From Geoalkalibacter sp. (lineage in GTDB: Bacteria; Desulfobacterota; Desulfuromonadia; Desulfuromonadales; Geoalkalibacteraceae), in the NCBI RefSeq assembly GCF_030605225.1, contig NZ_JAUWAV010000036.1, positions 1 to 45,272 on the forward strand: DNA of 45,272 nt, read 5' to 3'. Positions 7,528-15,462 of this stretch are shown here, piece by piece. The notes below the pieces were generated by a model. It did no database searches. It was not told the DNA's origin and saw nothing but the letters and a program-made list of their open reading frames with translations. A program made the position numbers and the translations under genes. Position 1 is the first letter of the stretch. Every line of letters begins with the position of its first letter.

Positions 7528-8034
7528 CTAGGTTCGGGAAGGAGGGCTTTTTTCAAGCTGGGCCTTGCGCTCTTTGAGAACCGCGGCATGACGGTCTTCC
7601 TCCTCGGCGAGCCAGGAAAATGCCTCGCGCCCATCCGCGGTACGCGCGGCGCGCGCCGCGCGATGGAAGTATTCGGCGAATTTTTCCTCGGCCTCGATGG
7701 CCAGGTCCAGGGCGCGCAGGTCGCTTTGCGGCTCTTGCAACACGTTCTCCAGGCGCTCGCTGGATGGAAAGATCTCCTTGTCGGCGAAGCGGCGCAGATA
7801 GGGGAGAAACTGTTCCTCGTCCTCCCAGAAGGAACCCTCCTGATATTTGGGCACCAACTCTTCCAGGGTTCGCAGGTGTTGCACCTCGTCCTGCGCCAGC
7901 CAGGAAAAAAGTTCGCGCGCCAGGGGACTTTTCGCCCGCGCGGCGACCGTCGAATAGAACCGGTGTCCGTTTTTTTCCACCTCCATGGCGGCGCGAATCA
8001 CTTCAAATCCACTAAATTCCTCAAAGCCCGACAT
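7528..8034 (-). CDS. Rubrerythrin-like ferritin-family protein (2)
   Basis: A 168-aa protein with two ferritin-type half repeats: AMEVEKNGHRFYSTVAAR with AQDEVQHLRTLEEL in the first half and AIEAEEKFAEYFHRAAR with AEEEDRHAAVLKE in the second. The E-x-x-H pairs (DEVQH, EEDRH) and upstream Glu residues match a di-iron site. It differs clearly from the neighbouring paralogue and lacks a rubredoxin domain. The ATG at 8034 has AAGGAG eight bases upstream; the open frame extends further, but that sequence is not convincing and overlaps the AsmA gene. It lies 34 bases after the AsmA stop codon and may be cotranscribed with it. Confidence 0.83.
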   Translation of the reverse strand: MSGFEEFSGFEVIRAAMEVEKNGHRFYSTVAARAKSPLARELFSWLAQDEVQHLRTLEELVPKYQEGSFWEDEEQFLPYLRRFADKEIFPSSERLENVLQEPQSDLRALDLAIEAEEKFAEYFHRAARAARTADGREAFSWLAEEEDRHAAVLKERKAQLEKSPPSRT

Positions 8035-8068
8035 GCATGCAACTCCTTGATGGTCATAAATGAACGGT

Positions 8069-10459
8069 TTAACGTCTGAACAGGCCACGCACGGCGTCAT
8101 CCAGCAGCTGCCGCTTGGGATCCGGCTCGCCCTCCGGCTGACCTTCCGGCTGTGGCGGTGCGATCCGGTCGATGACCCGTTTCTGCAATTCCTCCCTGGC
8201 CCGTTCCACGGCCTGTTCCTCGACCTGCTGACGCACGCCCGCGGTATCCATGGCAAAGCGCGGCTGATCGTAGTTGCCGGTCACCTTGAGGGGCAGTTGA
8301 CCCCACCCGTCAGGATCCGTGAGGAAACGGGCAACCCTGCCGCGCTGATCGAGCTTTTGCATGAGCGCGGGCGCAAGGCGTGCGTTCAGGGCAAGATCCA
8401 ATGAACCATCCAGCCCGACAATGCCTTGCGGCTTCATACGCACCTCGTTGCCGGAAAATTCACTGTCCAAACGCATGCGCCCCTGGTCGAGGGTCAGGGT
8501 GCCGCGCAGGTGGCTGAAACGCAGAACGCGCAAGTCTTCTAGATTGAGAAAATCCGCGAGGCCTTGTGCCAGGCCGGCGCCGGTCACACGGCCATCGGCC
8601 AGGTTGAGGGTGCCGCGGCCCGTGAGGTTCTGCTTGATCGAATCGGCCAGGGTGCCGCGTCCGCTGATATCGAGATCGAGGTTGAGATTGCCAAAGAGGG
8701 TGCCGGCCGCTTTGGGCCAGAAGGCGGTGACGAAGGGATCGGCCTGCAGGGCTTGCAGGTTGATCTTGCTCTGGTAGTCAAGGCCCTTGCGCCCGAGATC
8801 GATCCGCGCCGTCTGATTGAACGTGCCCCCGACCACGCGCCCGGTCATTTTATCCACGGTCAGGACATTGTTGATCAACCGATACGCCAGATCAAAATCA
8901 CTGACATTCATGCCCTTGTATAGAGCTTGAGCGATCTTGACCGTTCCCTCGGCGGTCAGGGGAATATCGAAGGGGCCGATTTCTTCGGCGGCTTTTTGCG
9001 GCGCGGCGGAACCCGGCATCCCCGCCGCCGCGGGAGCAGCGCCGGTTGCCAGCAGAGCATCGAGATCGAAGCGTTCGGAGACCACATGGGTGGTGGCCTT
9101 GATGGGTTTGCCGAACAAATTGCTCGCCTTGAGATCGACCTGGGCGCGGTTGTCGCCGGCGCGCACCGTCAAATCCTGAGACGCGAGCTGATCGCCCTGC
9201 AGCTTGAGCAGGCCATTGAGGGCGGGACGCAGATGGCCGACGTTGGCCTCCACTGCCTGCATGCGCACCTCGGCGCCTTGCAGCAGCGCCGCCCCTTTGT
9301 CGACGGGTCCTTCTAGGCGCGCCGTCAGCTCCACCGCGCCGGCCGGATCGAAGGCGGTCGCATCCTTGACCAACTCCTGCGGCAAGGCGGCCAGGGCCTT
9401 GCGCAAATCGAGGGACGGCACGCGCACATCCAGGGCCAGGGCAGGTTGGGTCGCGTAATTTTCAACGCGACCTGAGGTCTCGGCGACGATTCCGTTGAAA
9501 TCGAGGCGGCTGCCGTTCAGGCGCAGAGCGCTTGCCTGCAGATCGGCATGAAGATCGTAATCGAGGGACAGATTGGCTCCGCGGATGGGAGCATCGGTCA
9601 AGGCATCCAGCGTCAGGTTGAGATCCCTGAGGGCGATTTTTCCCTTGGAAGTCATTTGTTCCATGCTTCCTTCGGCTTGCGCGTCGATATCGACCTTGAG
9701 GCCGCCGAGGCGCCCGGGAATCTGCTCACGAAAATAGGGCAAGAAGGCAACGGGGTCGAAATCCTTGAGATTGACGCGCACCTGGCCGCCTTGGCGGTGC
9801 GGATCAACCTGTCCCGTCAGGGACAAGGGCGCCTCATTGACGCGACAGGCCAGTTCAAAGGGGAAAGCCTTTTGCAGGGAAATATCGTCGGCCGACACAT
9901 CCAATCGGCTGATCTGATAGCGCAAGGGGGCCTGAGGATTGATCCGCTGATCGATGAACAGCAGTTCCCCGCCGACCAGCCGCACCTTGGCGACCGTCAG
10001 ATGGATGGGCGGCGCTGTTGCGGCAGTGTCCGGGGGAACGGGCGCAACGCCTTCGGCCGCATCTCCTGTTCCCTTGAGCAGGTCGCTGAAATTGAAACTG
10101 CCGTCCGCCAGCCGCACCACGCGAATCCGCGGCTGCTCCAACCGCACTTCATCCACCACCACTTGCAGAAACAGCAAGGGCCAGAACTGATAACGCAAAA
10201 TCACCTGGTCGGCGCTGACGAAAAGTTCCTCTCCGACTTTTTCCTGGACGGCCAGATCACGCAGGGTGATCCCCGATAAAAAACTCACGTCGATGGCGCC
10301 GAGTCGCACCTCCCGACCCAGGGCTTTCTCGGCCAGGGGCTCGACGGTGGCGCGCACCCGCTCCGGGGTGATCAGCACCTTGGCAAGAATCGCCAGGGCG
10401 ACGACCAGAACCAGCAACGCGCCGCCGACGATGGCACCCACCTTGACAAACCTGTTCAT
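8069..10459 (-). CDS. AsmA-family protein
   Basis: A 796-aa protein anchored by one N-terminal membrane helix (residues 6-29, VGAIVGGALLVLVVALAILAKVL) with the rest in the periplasm. The start matches the AsmA domain: ITPERVRATVEPLAEKALGREVRLGAIDVSFLSGITLRDLAV. The C-terminal third (about residues 560-740) matches the AsmA_2 region with repeated short beta strands (GTLNLADGRVTGAGLAQGLADFL, LRGTLTLDQGRMRLDS). Family members such as AsmA, TamB and YhdP form long beta-groove bridges thought to move phospholipids to the outer membrane. Start chosen at ATG 10459. The hcp regulatory palindrome lies about 45 bases upstream and faces both genes. Confidence 0.9.
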   Translation of the reverse strand: MNRFVKVGAIVGGALLVLVVALAILAKVLITPERVRATVEPLAEKALGREVRLGAIDVSFLSGITLRDLAVQEKVGEELFVSADQVILRYQFWPLLFLQVVVDEVRLEQPRIRVVRLADGSFNFSDLLKGTGDAAEGVAPVPPDTAATAPPIHLTVAKVRLVGGELLFIDQRINPQAPLRYQISRLDVSADDISLQKAFPFELACRVNEAPLSLTGQVDPHRQGGQVRVNLKDFDPVAFLPYFREQIPGRLGGLKVDIDAQAEGSMEQMTSKGKIALRDLNLTLDALTDAPIRGANLSLDYDLHADLQASALRLNGSRLDFNGIVAETSGRVENYATQPALALDVRVPSLDLRKALAALPQELVKDATAFDPAGAVELTARLEGPVDKGAALLQGAEVRMQAVEANVGHLRPALNGLLKLQGDQLASQDLTVRAGDNRAQVDLKASNLFGKPIKATTHVVSERFDLDALLATGAAPAAAGMPGSAAPQKAAEEIGPFDIPLTAEGTVKIAQALYKGMNVSDFDLAYRLINNVLTVDKMTGRVVGGTFNQTARIDLGRKGLDYQSKINLQALQADPFVTAFWPKAAGTLFGNLNLDLDISGRGTLADSIKQNLTGRGTLNLADGRVTGAGLAQGLADFLNLEDLRVLRFSHLRGTLTLDQGRMRLDSEFSGNEVRMKPQGIVGLDGSLDLALNARLAPALMQKLDQRGRVARFLTDPDGWGQLPLKVTGNYDQPRFAMDTAGVRQQVEEQAVERAREELQKRVIDRIAPPQPEGQPEGEPDPKRQLLDDAVRGLFRR

Positions 10460-10503
10460 CCGCTCCCCCTGTTAGATCGCGCATTTCGGATTTTTTCACT
10501 CTT

Positions 10504-10519
10504 TTTGACCTGGGTCAAA
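10504..10519. promoter_or_regulatory. CRP/FNR-type palindromic operator (HcpR-like)
   Basis: TTTGACCTGGGTCAAA is a perfect 16-bp palindrome in the intergenic region between the AsmA gene and hcp. It has the TTGAC-N4-GTCAA layout used by FNR-superfamily nitrosative-stress regulators, and HcpR of this superfamily controls hcp in anaerobic deltaproteobacteria. It lies 68 bases upstream of a TTGGTG/TTATAC promoter midpoint region. It is also centred 41.5 bases before a possible start whose -10 would be TAAGCT at 10541-10546, which would suit a class II activator. Which factor binds is inferred. Confidence 0.7.
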
Positions 10520-10555
10520 GCCCAAACCCGAGAAAACCCCTAAGCTTGCCCCAGA

Positions 10556-10585
10556 TTGGTGAACAAACCTCGTGTTTGATTATAC
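10556..10585 (+). promoter_or_regulatory. Candidate hcp promoter
   Basis: TTGGTG (10556-10561) and TTATAC (10580-10585) are spaced by 18 bases, placing a start near 10592, upstream of both possible hcp start codons. A competing -10 (TAAGCT, 10541-10546) fits the operator spacing better but matches consensus less well. Confidence 0.45.
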
Positions 10586-10713
10586 CCGATGGCGCATTCT
10601 TGGCGAGCGCCCGCGGGTCAACCCGCTCAAGGAGAAGTGACGTGAAAAAAATCCTCGAAATCTTCGGCCTCAAAAAAGCCGACATCAACCCCGAACAGAC
10701 CAAGGAGGTCAAT

Positions 10714-12345
10714 ATGTTTTGTTACCAGTGCGAGCAGGCGGCCCAGGGAACCGGTTGTACCAAGGTCGGCGTCTGCGGCAAGCAGCCTGATGTGGCGGCC
10801 CTGCAGGATCTTCTCGTTTACAGCCTCAAGGGTATAGCCTTCTGGGGCGATCTGGCCCGCCAAAAAGGCGCCAAGGATGCCAAGATCGACCGCTTCATGA
10901 TCGAGGGTTTGTTCACCACCGTGACCAACGTCGATTTCGATGCCGAGGAAGTCGCCAAGTTTGTCCGCCAGAGCGTCGAAATGCGTCGCCAGGCCAAAGC
11001 CCTTTTCGAGAAAGCCAACGGAGCGCCTTACGCCGGGGCCGTGCCCGAAGCCGCGAGCGACTGGAAGCCCGCCGCCACCACCGCCGAACTGGTGCGCCAG
11101 GGCGAGCAGCACGGCGTGCAGGATCCGAGCATCGACGCCGATGTCAAATCGGTGCAGGAAATCCTCGTCTACGGCATCAAGGGCTACGCCGCCTATGCCG
11201 ATCACGCCTACATCCTCGGCTACCAGGACGACGCCATTTACGCCTTCACCCACAAGGCGCTGGCCGCGACCCTCGACAAGAGCCTCGGACTGATGGACTT
11301 CGTCGGTCTGGCCATGGAGTGCGGCAAGATCAACCTGATCACCATGGAACTGCTCAACAAGGCCCACACCGACACCTACGGCCATCCGGTACCGACCCCG
11401 GTGCAACTGGGCACCAAGAAGGGCAAGGCCATCCTCGTCTCGGGCCACGACCTCAAGATGCTCGAGGAGTTGCTCAAGCAGACCGAGGGCAAGGGCGTCA
11501 ACATTTACACCCACGGCGAGATGATTCCCGCCCACGGCTATCCGGGCCTCAAGAAGTACGCACATCTGGCCGGCAACTTCGGCGGCGCCTGGCAGGACCA
11601 GTACAAGGAATTCCAGCAGTTCCCCGGCGCCATCATCTTCAACACCAACTGCATCCAGCGCCCGGCGGACAATTACAAGGATCGCCTGTTCACCTGGGGC
11701 CTGGTGCAGTGGCCGGACGTCAAGCACATCGGCGGTTGGGACTTCTCGGAAGTCATCCAAAAGGCACAGGAGTTGCCCGGCTTCGAGGACAATCCGGGCC
11801 AGGAGATTCTCGTCGGCTTCGGCCACAACGCGGTGCTCGGTGTGGCCGATAAGGTGATATCCGCGGTGAAGGCCGGCGACATCCGCCATTTCTTCCTCAT
11901 CGGCGGCTGCGACGGCGCCAAGAGCGGACGCAACTACTACACCGAGTTTGCCGAGAATCTGCCCAAGGACACCGTCATTCTGACCCTGGCCTGCGGCAAG
12001 TACCGCTTTAACAAGCTTGAATTCGGCGACATCGGCGGCATTCCGCGCCTGCTCGACGTGGGGCAGTGCAACGACGCCTACTCGGCGGTCAAGATCGCCC
12101 TGGCCCTCGCCGATGCCTTCGAGTGCGGCGTCAACGACCTGCCCCTGTCGCTGATTCTCTCCTGGTACGAGCAGAAGGCGGTGGCGATTCTGCTGACCCT
12201 GCTGCACCTGGGCATCAAGAACATCAAGATCGGTCCGAGCCTGCCGGCGTTCATCACGCCCAACGTGCTCAACTTCCTGGTCGAAAACTTCAACATTGCC
12301 CCCATCGGCAACGCCCAGGACGACATCAAGGCGATCCTCGGTTAA
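10714..12345 (+). CDS. hcp: Hybrid-cluster protein (hydroxylamine reductase, class I)
   Basis: Hcp is a cytoplasmic iron-sulfur protein that reduces nitric oxide to nitrous oxide or hydroxylamine to ammonia and can drive protein S-nitrosylation. The 543-aa form starting MFCYQCEQ carries the N-terminal cubane ligands C3-x2-C6-x8-C15-x5-C21, the class I pattern of strict anaerobes. Hybrid-cluster ligand regions are visible: SGHDLKMLEE, THGEMIPAHGY, FNTNCIQRP, GGCDGAKSGRNYY and TLACGKYRFN. The ATG at 10714 has AAGGAGG five bases upstream and gives the canonical N-terminus. An in-frame GTG at 10642 with its own AAGGAG would add 24 residues (V-KKILEIFGLKKADINPEQTKEVN). A palindromic operator lies upstream and a strong terminator downstream. 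Confidence 0.96.
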   Translation: MFCYQCEQAAQGTGCTKVGVCGKQPDVAALQDLLVYSLKGIAFWGDLARQKGAKDAKIDRFMIEGLFTTVTNVDFDAEEVAKFVRQSVEMRRQAKALFEKANGAPYAGAVPEAASDWKPAATTAELVRQGEQHGVQDPSIDADVKSVQEILVYGIKGYAAYADHAYILGYQDDAIYAFTHKALAATLDKSLGLMDFVGLAMECGKINLITMELLNKAHTDTYGHPVPTPVQLGTKKGKAILVSGHDLKMLEELLKQTEGKGVNIYTHGEMIPAHGYPGLKKYAHLAGNFGGAWQDQYKEFQQFPGAIIFNTNCIQRPADNYKDRLFTWGLVQWPDVKHIGGWDFSEVIQKAQELPGFEDNPGQEILVGFGHNAVLGVADKVISAVKAGDIRHFFLIGGCDGAKSGRNYYTEFAENLPKDTVILTLACGKYRFNKLEFGDIGGIPRLLDVGQCNDAYSAVKIALALADAFECGVNDLPLSLILSWYEQKAVAILLTLLHLGIKNIKIGPSLPAFITPNVLNFLVENFNIAPIGNAQDDIKAILG

Positions 12346-12369
12346 GTCGCACGCCTCACCAGCCGCACG

Positions 12370-12404
12370 AAAAAAGCGCAGGGAGCAATCCCTGCGCTTT
12401 TTTT
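12370..12404. terminator. Bidirectional terminator between hcp and the phosphohexomutase gene
   Basis: AAAAAGCGCAGGGA, a GCAA tetraloop and TCCCTGCGCTTTTTTT form a long perfect stem with U-runs on both strands. It ends hcp on the plus strand and the convergent phosphohexomutase gene on the minus strand. Confidence 0.93.
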
Positions 12405-12426
12405 CAATGCGACACACCCTGCAATG

Positions 12427-13845
12427 TCAAATCCCGATGAATTGCGCCGCCGCTTTCATCAACCGATCCAGTTCGGCCTCGGTGCCCGCCTCGCCGTACA
12501 CCCGCACCACGGGCTCGGTGCCCGACTTGCGGAACAGCACCCAGGTGCCGTCGGCGAACAAAAATTTACAGCCGTCGAGGGTGATCACCTCGGCGATTTT
12601 TTTGCCCGCCAGTTCCGTGGGCAGCGCGGCGACCTTTTGCGCATAGGCGATTTCCAGTTCCGGGGTCAGGTGCACGTTGTCGCGCCGGGTATGGAATTCG
12701 CCCACCCGGTCATAGAGGTCGCAGAGCAGATCCTTCACCGATTTGCCTTCCGTCGCCACCATCTCGGCCACCAGCAGACAGGCGAGAATCCCGTCCTTGT
12801 CCGGCACATGGCCGCGCACCGTCAGACCGGCACTCTCTTCACCGCCGATGAGAATCTTATCGTCGCGGATGTACTCGCCGATGAATTTGAAGCCGACGGG
12901 CGTTTCCAGCACACGCACGCCGTGATGGCGGGCCACCGCGTCGATGAAATGCGAGGTCGCCACGGAGCGGGCGGCATCGCCCTTCTTGCCGCGGCGCAGC
13001 AGATAGTCGAGCAGCAGCGCCAGCACATAGTTGGGCTCGATGAAGGTGCCGTCGCCGTCGATGATGCCGTAGCGGTCCGCGTCGCCGTCGGTGGCCAGGC
13101 CGAGGCGAATCTCAGGGGTTTGCGCCACCAGCTTGATGAAATCGGGAATATGCGCCTGGGAGGGCTCCGGCGGCATACCACCGAAATAGGGATCACGATG
13201 GTCGTTCATGCACACGACCTTGACGCCCGCCTCGCGCAGCAGCGTGTCGAGATACCCGCGTCCCGTGCCGTACAGGGGATTGACCGCCACCACCAGGCCC
13301 GCCTTGGCAATCGCCTGAAAATCGACCAGTTTGCGGATGGCCTCGAAATAGGCCGGGCGCGGGTCGATCTTCGACACCAGTCCGACGCGCGCCGCCTGAT
13401 CCAGGGGCATTTCCTTGTAGCAGATCTGCCCCAGCATGGCGTTGGCGCGCCGCTCGATGTCCGAGGTCGTTTCCGGCAGGGCCGGGCCGCCCCAGGATGG
13501 CGAGAATTTCAGCCCGTTGTATTCCGGGGGATTGTGGCTGGCCGTGAAATTGATGCCGCCCGCGGTTTTGCGCCGTAGGATTTCAAAGGCGATGACCGGG
13601 GTGGGCGTATCGCGATCGCACACAAAAGAGGGGATGCCCGCTCCGGCCAGAACCCGCGCCGCCTCGTGGGCGAAGCGTTCGCCCATGAAGCGCGCGTCGT
13701 AGCCGATCACCAGGCCTTTTTCGGCCTCGCCCGCGGCGCGCAGATGATCGGCGATGGCCTGGGTGACGACCTTGACGTTGTCGAAAATAAAGTCCTCGCA
13801 GAGAATGCCCCTCCAGCCGGAGGTACCGAATTTGATGCGACCCAT
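12427..13845 (-). CDS. Phosphoglucomutase/phosphomannomutase family protein
   Basis: A 472-aa alpha-D-phosphohexomutase. It has the start FGTSGWRG, the phosphoserine loop TASHNP (S103), the metal loop DGDADRYG (D253, D255, D257), the sugar-binding GGEESAG and the C-terminal phosphate loop FRKSGTEPVVRVY. These are the four active-site loops of the family, so the enzyme should be active; glucose versus mannose specificity cannot be decided from sequence, although the GEESAG loop occurs in both. It would supply sugar-1-phosphates for glycogen, LPS or nucleotide-sugar synthesis. The start at ATG 13845 gives the canonical MGRIKFGTSG; an earlier in-frame start would add 12 unlikely residues. AGGAG lies about ten bases upstream. 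Confidence 0.93.
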   Translation of the reverse strand: MGRIKFGTSGWRGILCEDFIFDNVKVVTQAIADHLRAAGEAEKGLVIGYDARFMGERFAHEAARVLAGAGIPSFVCDRDTPTPVIAFEILRRKTAGGINFTASHNPPEYNGLKFSPSWGGPALPETTSDIERRANAMLGQICYKEMPLDQAARVGLVSKIDPRPAYFEAIRKLVDFQAIAKAGLVVAVNPLYGTGRGYLDTLLREAGVKVVCMNDHRDPYFGGMPPEPSQAHIPDFIKLVAQTPEIRLGLATDGDADRYGIIDGDGTFIEPNYVLALLLDYLLRRGKKGDAARSVATSHFIDAVARHHGVRVLETPVGFKFIGEYIRDDKILIGGEESAGLTVRGHVPDKDGILACLLVAEMVATEGKSVKDLLCDLYDRVGEFHTRRDNVHLTPELEIAYAQKVAALPTELAGKKIAEVITLDGCKFLFADGTWVLFRKSGTEPVVRVYGEAGTEAELDRLMKAAAQFIGI

Positions 13846-13934
13846 GGCAAAGCTCTCCTGATCAATAAATTGATTGGACACCGCTCAAGAATACCACGCC
13901 AGGCGCGAAATGATATGCGCCCCCCACGCTTGAG

Positions 13935-14225
13935 TTAAAAGCCTTGATCTTCATCCCACAGGACTGGAGGCGTATAATCCTTGAGATCTGCGACATAGGG
14001 ACAATCGGCGGGCAGCACGCCGAGGCCGATGATGTGTTCGTCGAGCAGGGTGCAGCCCGGCCGCGCCGTCTGCCGCTGGGGATATACGGTACAGAGACGG
14101 GTGGCCAGATCCAGTTTGTCGCAGGGACGGTCGGTATAAAAAATCCGTCCCTCGAAATCGATTTTTTCAAAGCAGCAGCGCCCGCAGCGGCGGCAGCGGG
14201 CTTCCCATTCGGTATGTGCGTTCAA
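13935..14225 (-). CDS. YkgJ-type cysteine cluster protein
   Basis: A small (about 96-aa) protein of the zinc/iron-chelating YkgJ family. It has the family signature C-x2-C-x2-CC (CRRCGRCCF), then DRPCDKLD, a C-TVYPQR segment and a final C-PY, together the eight-cysteine pattern of the domain. The function of the family is unknown; metal binding is inferred. I choose the TTG at 14225, which has AAAGGATC upstream and starts just before the conserved block. An ATG at 14303 would extend it by 26 residues without conserved character. It is the first gene of its strand before a divergent intergenic region. Confidence 0.75.
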   Translation of the reverse strand: MNAHTEWEARCRRCGRCCFEKIDFEGRIFYTDRPCDKLDLATRLCTVYPQRQTARPGCTLLDEHIIGLGVLPADCPYVADLKDYTPPVLWDEDQGF

Positions 14226-14401
14226 AACAGATCCTTTCGCTAAAAAATTCCCGGTCTCCACAAAAACTGCGGCGGAAGTTATCGTTGGGGTTGAGGGCGG
14301 CAAATGGCTGAGCCACGGGCGAGTTTTTGCCGCAAGCGACGCCGCTTTCGCCCAAGGTTGTGCGCCGCCCTGATCCTTCGTGCTTTTGATCTATTTCCTG
14401 G

Positions 14402-14430
14402 TTGACTCGTCGGCACCGACACACTAGAAT
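14402..14430 (+). promoter_or_regulatory. Promoter of the PxxKW gene
   Basis: TTGACT (14402-14407) and TAGAAT (14425-14430) are separated by exactly 17 bases, with the start near 14437 and an AGGAGG ribosome site between it and the ATG at 14481. This is the only strong signal in the intergenic stretch 14226-14480. Confidence 0.72.
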
Positions 14431-14480
14431 GCAAAATTCCGAGCTCAAACGCAAAAGAAGAATTCAAGGAGGAAACACCC

Positions 14481-14768
14481 ATGCAGTGCCAGACTGTTCT
14501 CCCCGGTACCGAATGCACCTTCTGGGCGAAGGCGGGTTGCACGTTTGAAGGACATTCCTGCCAGGTGGTCGTGGCCGATTGCGAAGGCTGTGAGCGCATC
14601 GTCGACGGGACCATCGGCAAAGTCTGCTCCGCCTACCCGTCGCCGCAGAAGAAATGGGCCGGCGGCCTGTGCAATTTCGCCACCCACCGCAAAGTCGAGA
14701 TCAAAATCGTCGACACCAAGATCAACCCCCTCAAGGCCTCCAAGAAGGCCTCGGCGAAAAAGAAGTAA
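14481..14768 (+). CDS. PxxKW family cysteine-rich protein
   Basis: A 95-aa protein with eight cysteines spread through a compact N-terminal domain (C3, C12, C20, C27, C34, C37, C49, C64 approximately) and the defining P-Q-K-K-W segment at about residues 55-59. The C-terminus is a lysine- and alanine-rich tail. Members occur mainly in Geobacter relatives and sulfate reducers; the cysteine set suggests metal or iron-sulfur binding but no function is known. It has its own promoter, AGGAGG site and terminator, so it is a single-gene transcription unit. Confidence 0.85.
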   Translation: MQCQTVLPGTECTFWAKAGCTFEGHSCQVVVADCEGCERIVDGTIGKVCSAYPSPQKKWAGGLCNFATHRKVEIKIVDTKINPLKASKKASAKKK

Positions 14769-14790
14769 TCCTGTCCCCTGGAATGCTTCC

Positions 14791-14827
14791 CGGGCAGGCG
14801 GCCATTGGTCGCCTGCCCGTTTTTTTT
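14791..14827 (+). terminator. Terminator of the PxxKW gene
   Basis: CGGGCAGGCG, a 9-base loop and CGCCTGCCCG form a 10-bp G+C-rich stem followed by eight T. Confidence 0.93.
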
Positions 14828-14854
14828 ATGCCGAATTGAAAACCCATGGAGGCT

Positions 14855-14892
14855 AAAAAGCGGATATACCGAAAGGATGTCCGCTTTTTTTA
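14855..14892 (-). terminator. Terminator of trmL
   Basis: AAAAAGCGGA (14855-14864) and TCCGCTTTTT (14880-14889) form a symmetric hairpin with U-runs on both strands, just past the trmL stop codon. Confidence 0.85.
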
Positions 14893-14898
14893 GGGGGG

Positions 14899-15369
14899 CT
14901 ATTTCAGTCGCCCCGTATGCCGCAGCGCCTCATAGAGCACGATGCCCGCCGCCGTGGACAAGTTGAGGCTGCGCACCAGGGGCGAGAAGATGGGGATGCG
15001 AATGCACTGCTCGGGGTAGGCGGCAAGCAATTCATCCGGCAGGCCTTGCGTCTCTTTGCCGAACACCAGAAAATCGCCGGTCTGATAGGACACTTGGTGG
15101 TAGGAACGCTCGGCTTTTTTGGTGGTGAGCCAGAAACGTCCCGAAGGAAACACCGACTGCAACTCGGAAAAACTTTGCCAGCGCTGCACATCGATGGCCG
15201 GCCAGTAGTCAAGCCCGGCGCGCTTGAGGTAGCGGTCATCCAGGGAAAAGCCGAGTTTGCCGACCAGGTGCAAAACACTGCCGGTGGCGCCGCACAGTCT
15301 GGCAATGTTGCCGGTGTTGGGCGGGATTTCGGGTTCGATGAGGACGATGTGAAAAGGGGCGTGGCTCAT
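14899..15369 (-). CDS. trmL: tRNA (cytidine(34)-2'-O)-methyltransferase TrmL
   Basis: A SPOUT-class methyltransferase that 2'-O-methylates the wobble base of tRNA-Leu isoacceptors using S-adenosylmethionine. The 156-aa length matches TrmL. Motifs are LIEPEIPPNTGNIARLCGATGSVLHLV (motif 1 with the catalytic Arg and Asn), FGKETQGLPDELL (motif 2) and the knot-forming RSLNLSTAAGIVLYEALR (motif 3). The start at ATG 15369 (MSHAPFHIVLIEPEIP) is chosen because it gives the family N-terminus; the 28-residue upstream extension is not conserved and reaches into the neighbour's terminator. A tRNA-Leu gene lies 3 kb away, probably by coincidence. Confidence 0.94.
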   Translation of the reverse strand: MSHAPFHIVLIEPEIPPNTGNIARLCGATGSVLHLVGKLGFSLDDRYLKRAGLDYWPAIDVQRWQSFSELQSVFPSGRFWLTTKKAERSYHQVSYQTGDFLVFGKETQGLPDELLAAYPEQCIRIPIFSPLVRSLNLSTAAGIVLYEALRHTGRLK

Positions 15370-15404
15370 GGCTGCGGAATATAGCAATGGCGCTCCATGG
15401 TATG

Positions 15405-15439
15405 CAAACAAAAAGGCGGACCCGTGAGGGTCCGCCTTT
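15405..15439 (-). terminator. Terminator of the decaheme lipoprotein gene
   Basis: AAAGGCGGACCC (15412-15423), a GTGA loop and GGGTCCGCCTTT (15428-15439) form a 12-bp stem. On the minus strand it ends in a T-rich run (TTTTTGTTTG). Confidence 0.9.
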
Positions 15440-15462
15440 GGACTCTGGTACACGGCCTGGTT

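Noticed and set aside
10627-12417. A 596-codon open frame on the minus strand opposite hcp
   Set aside because: It is an antisense shadow of a clear hcp gene in G+C-rich DNA; the product is low-complexity (Leu, Val, Gly, Asp rich) with no motif and no ribosome site.
13861-13874. ATCAAT-AA-ATTGAT palindrome before the phosphohexomutase gene as an FNR site
   Set aside because: The half-sites are inverted relative to FNR (TTGAT-N4-ATCAA) and the spacing is two bases, so it does not fit; A+T-rich chance palindrome.
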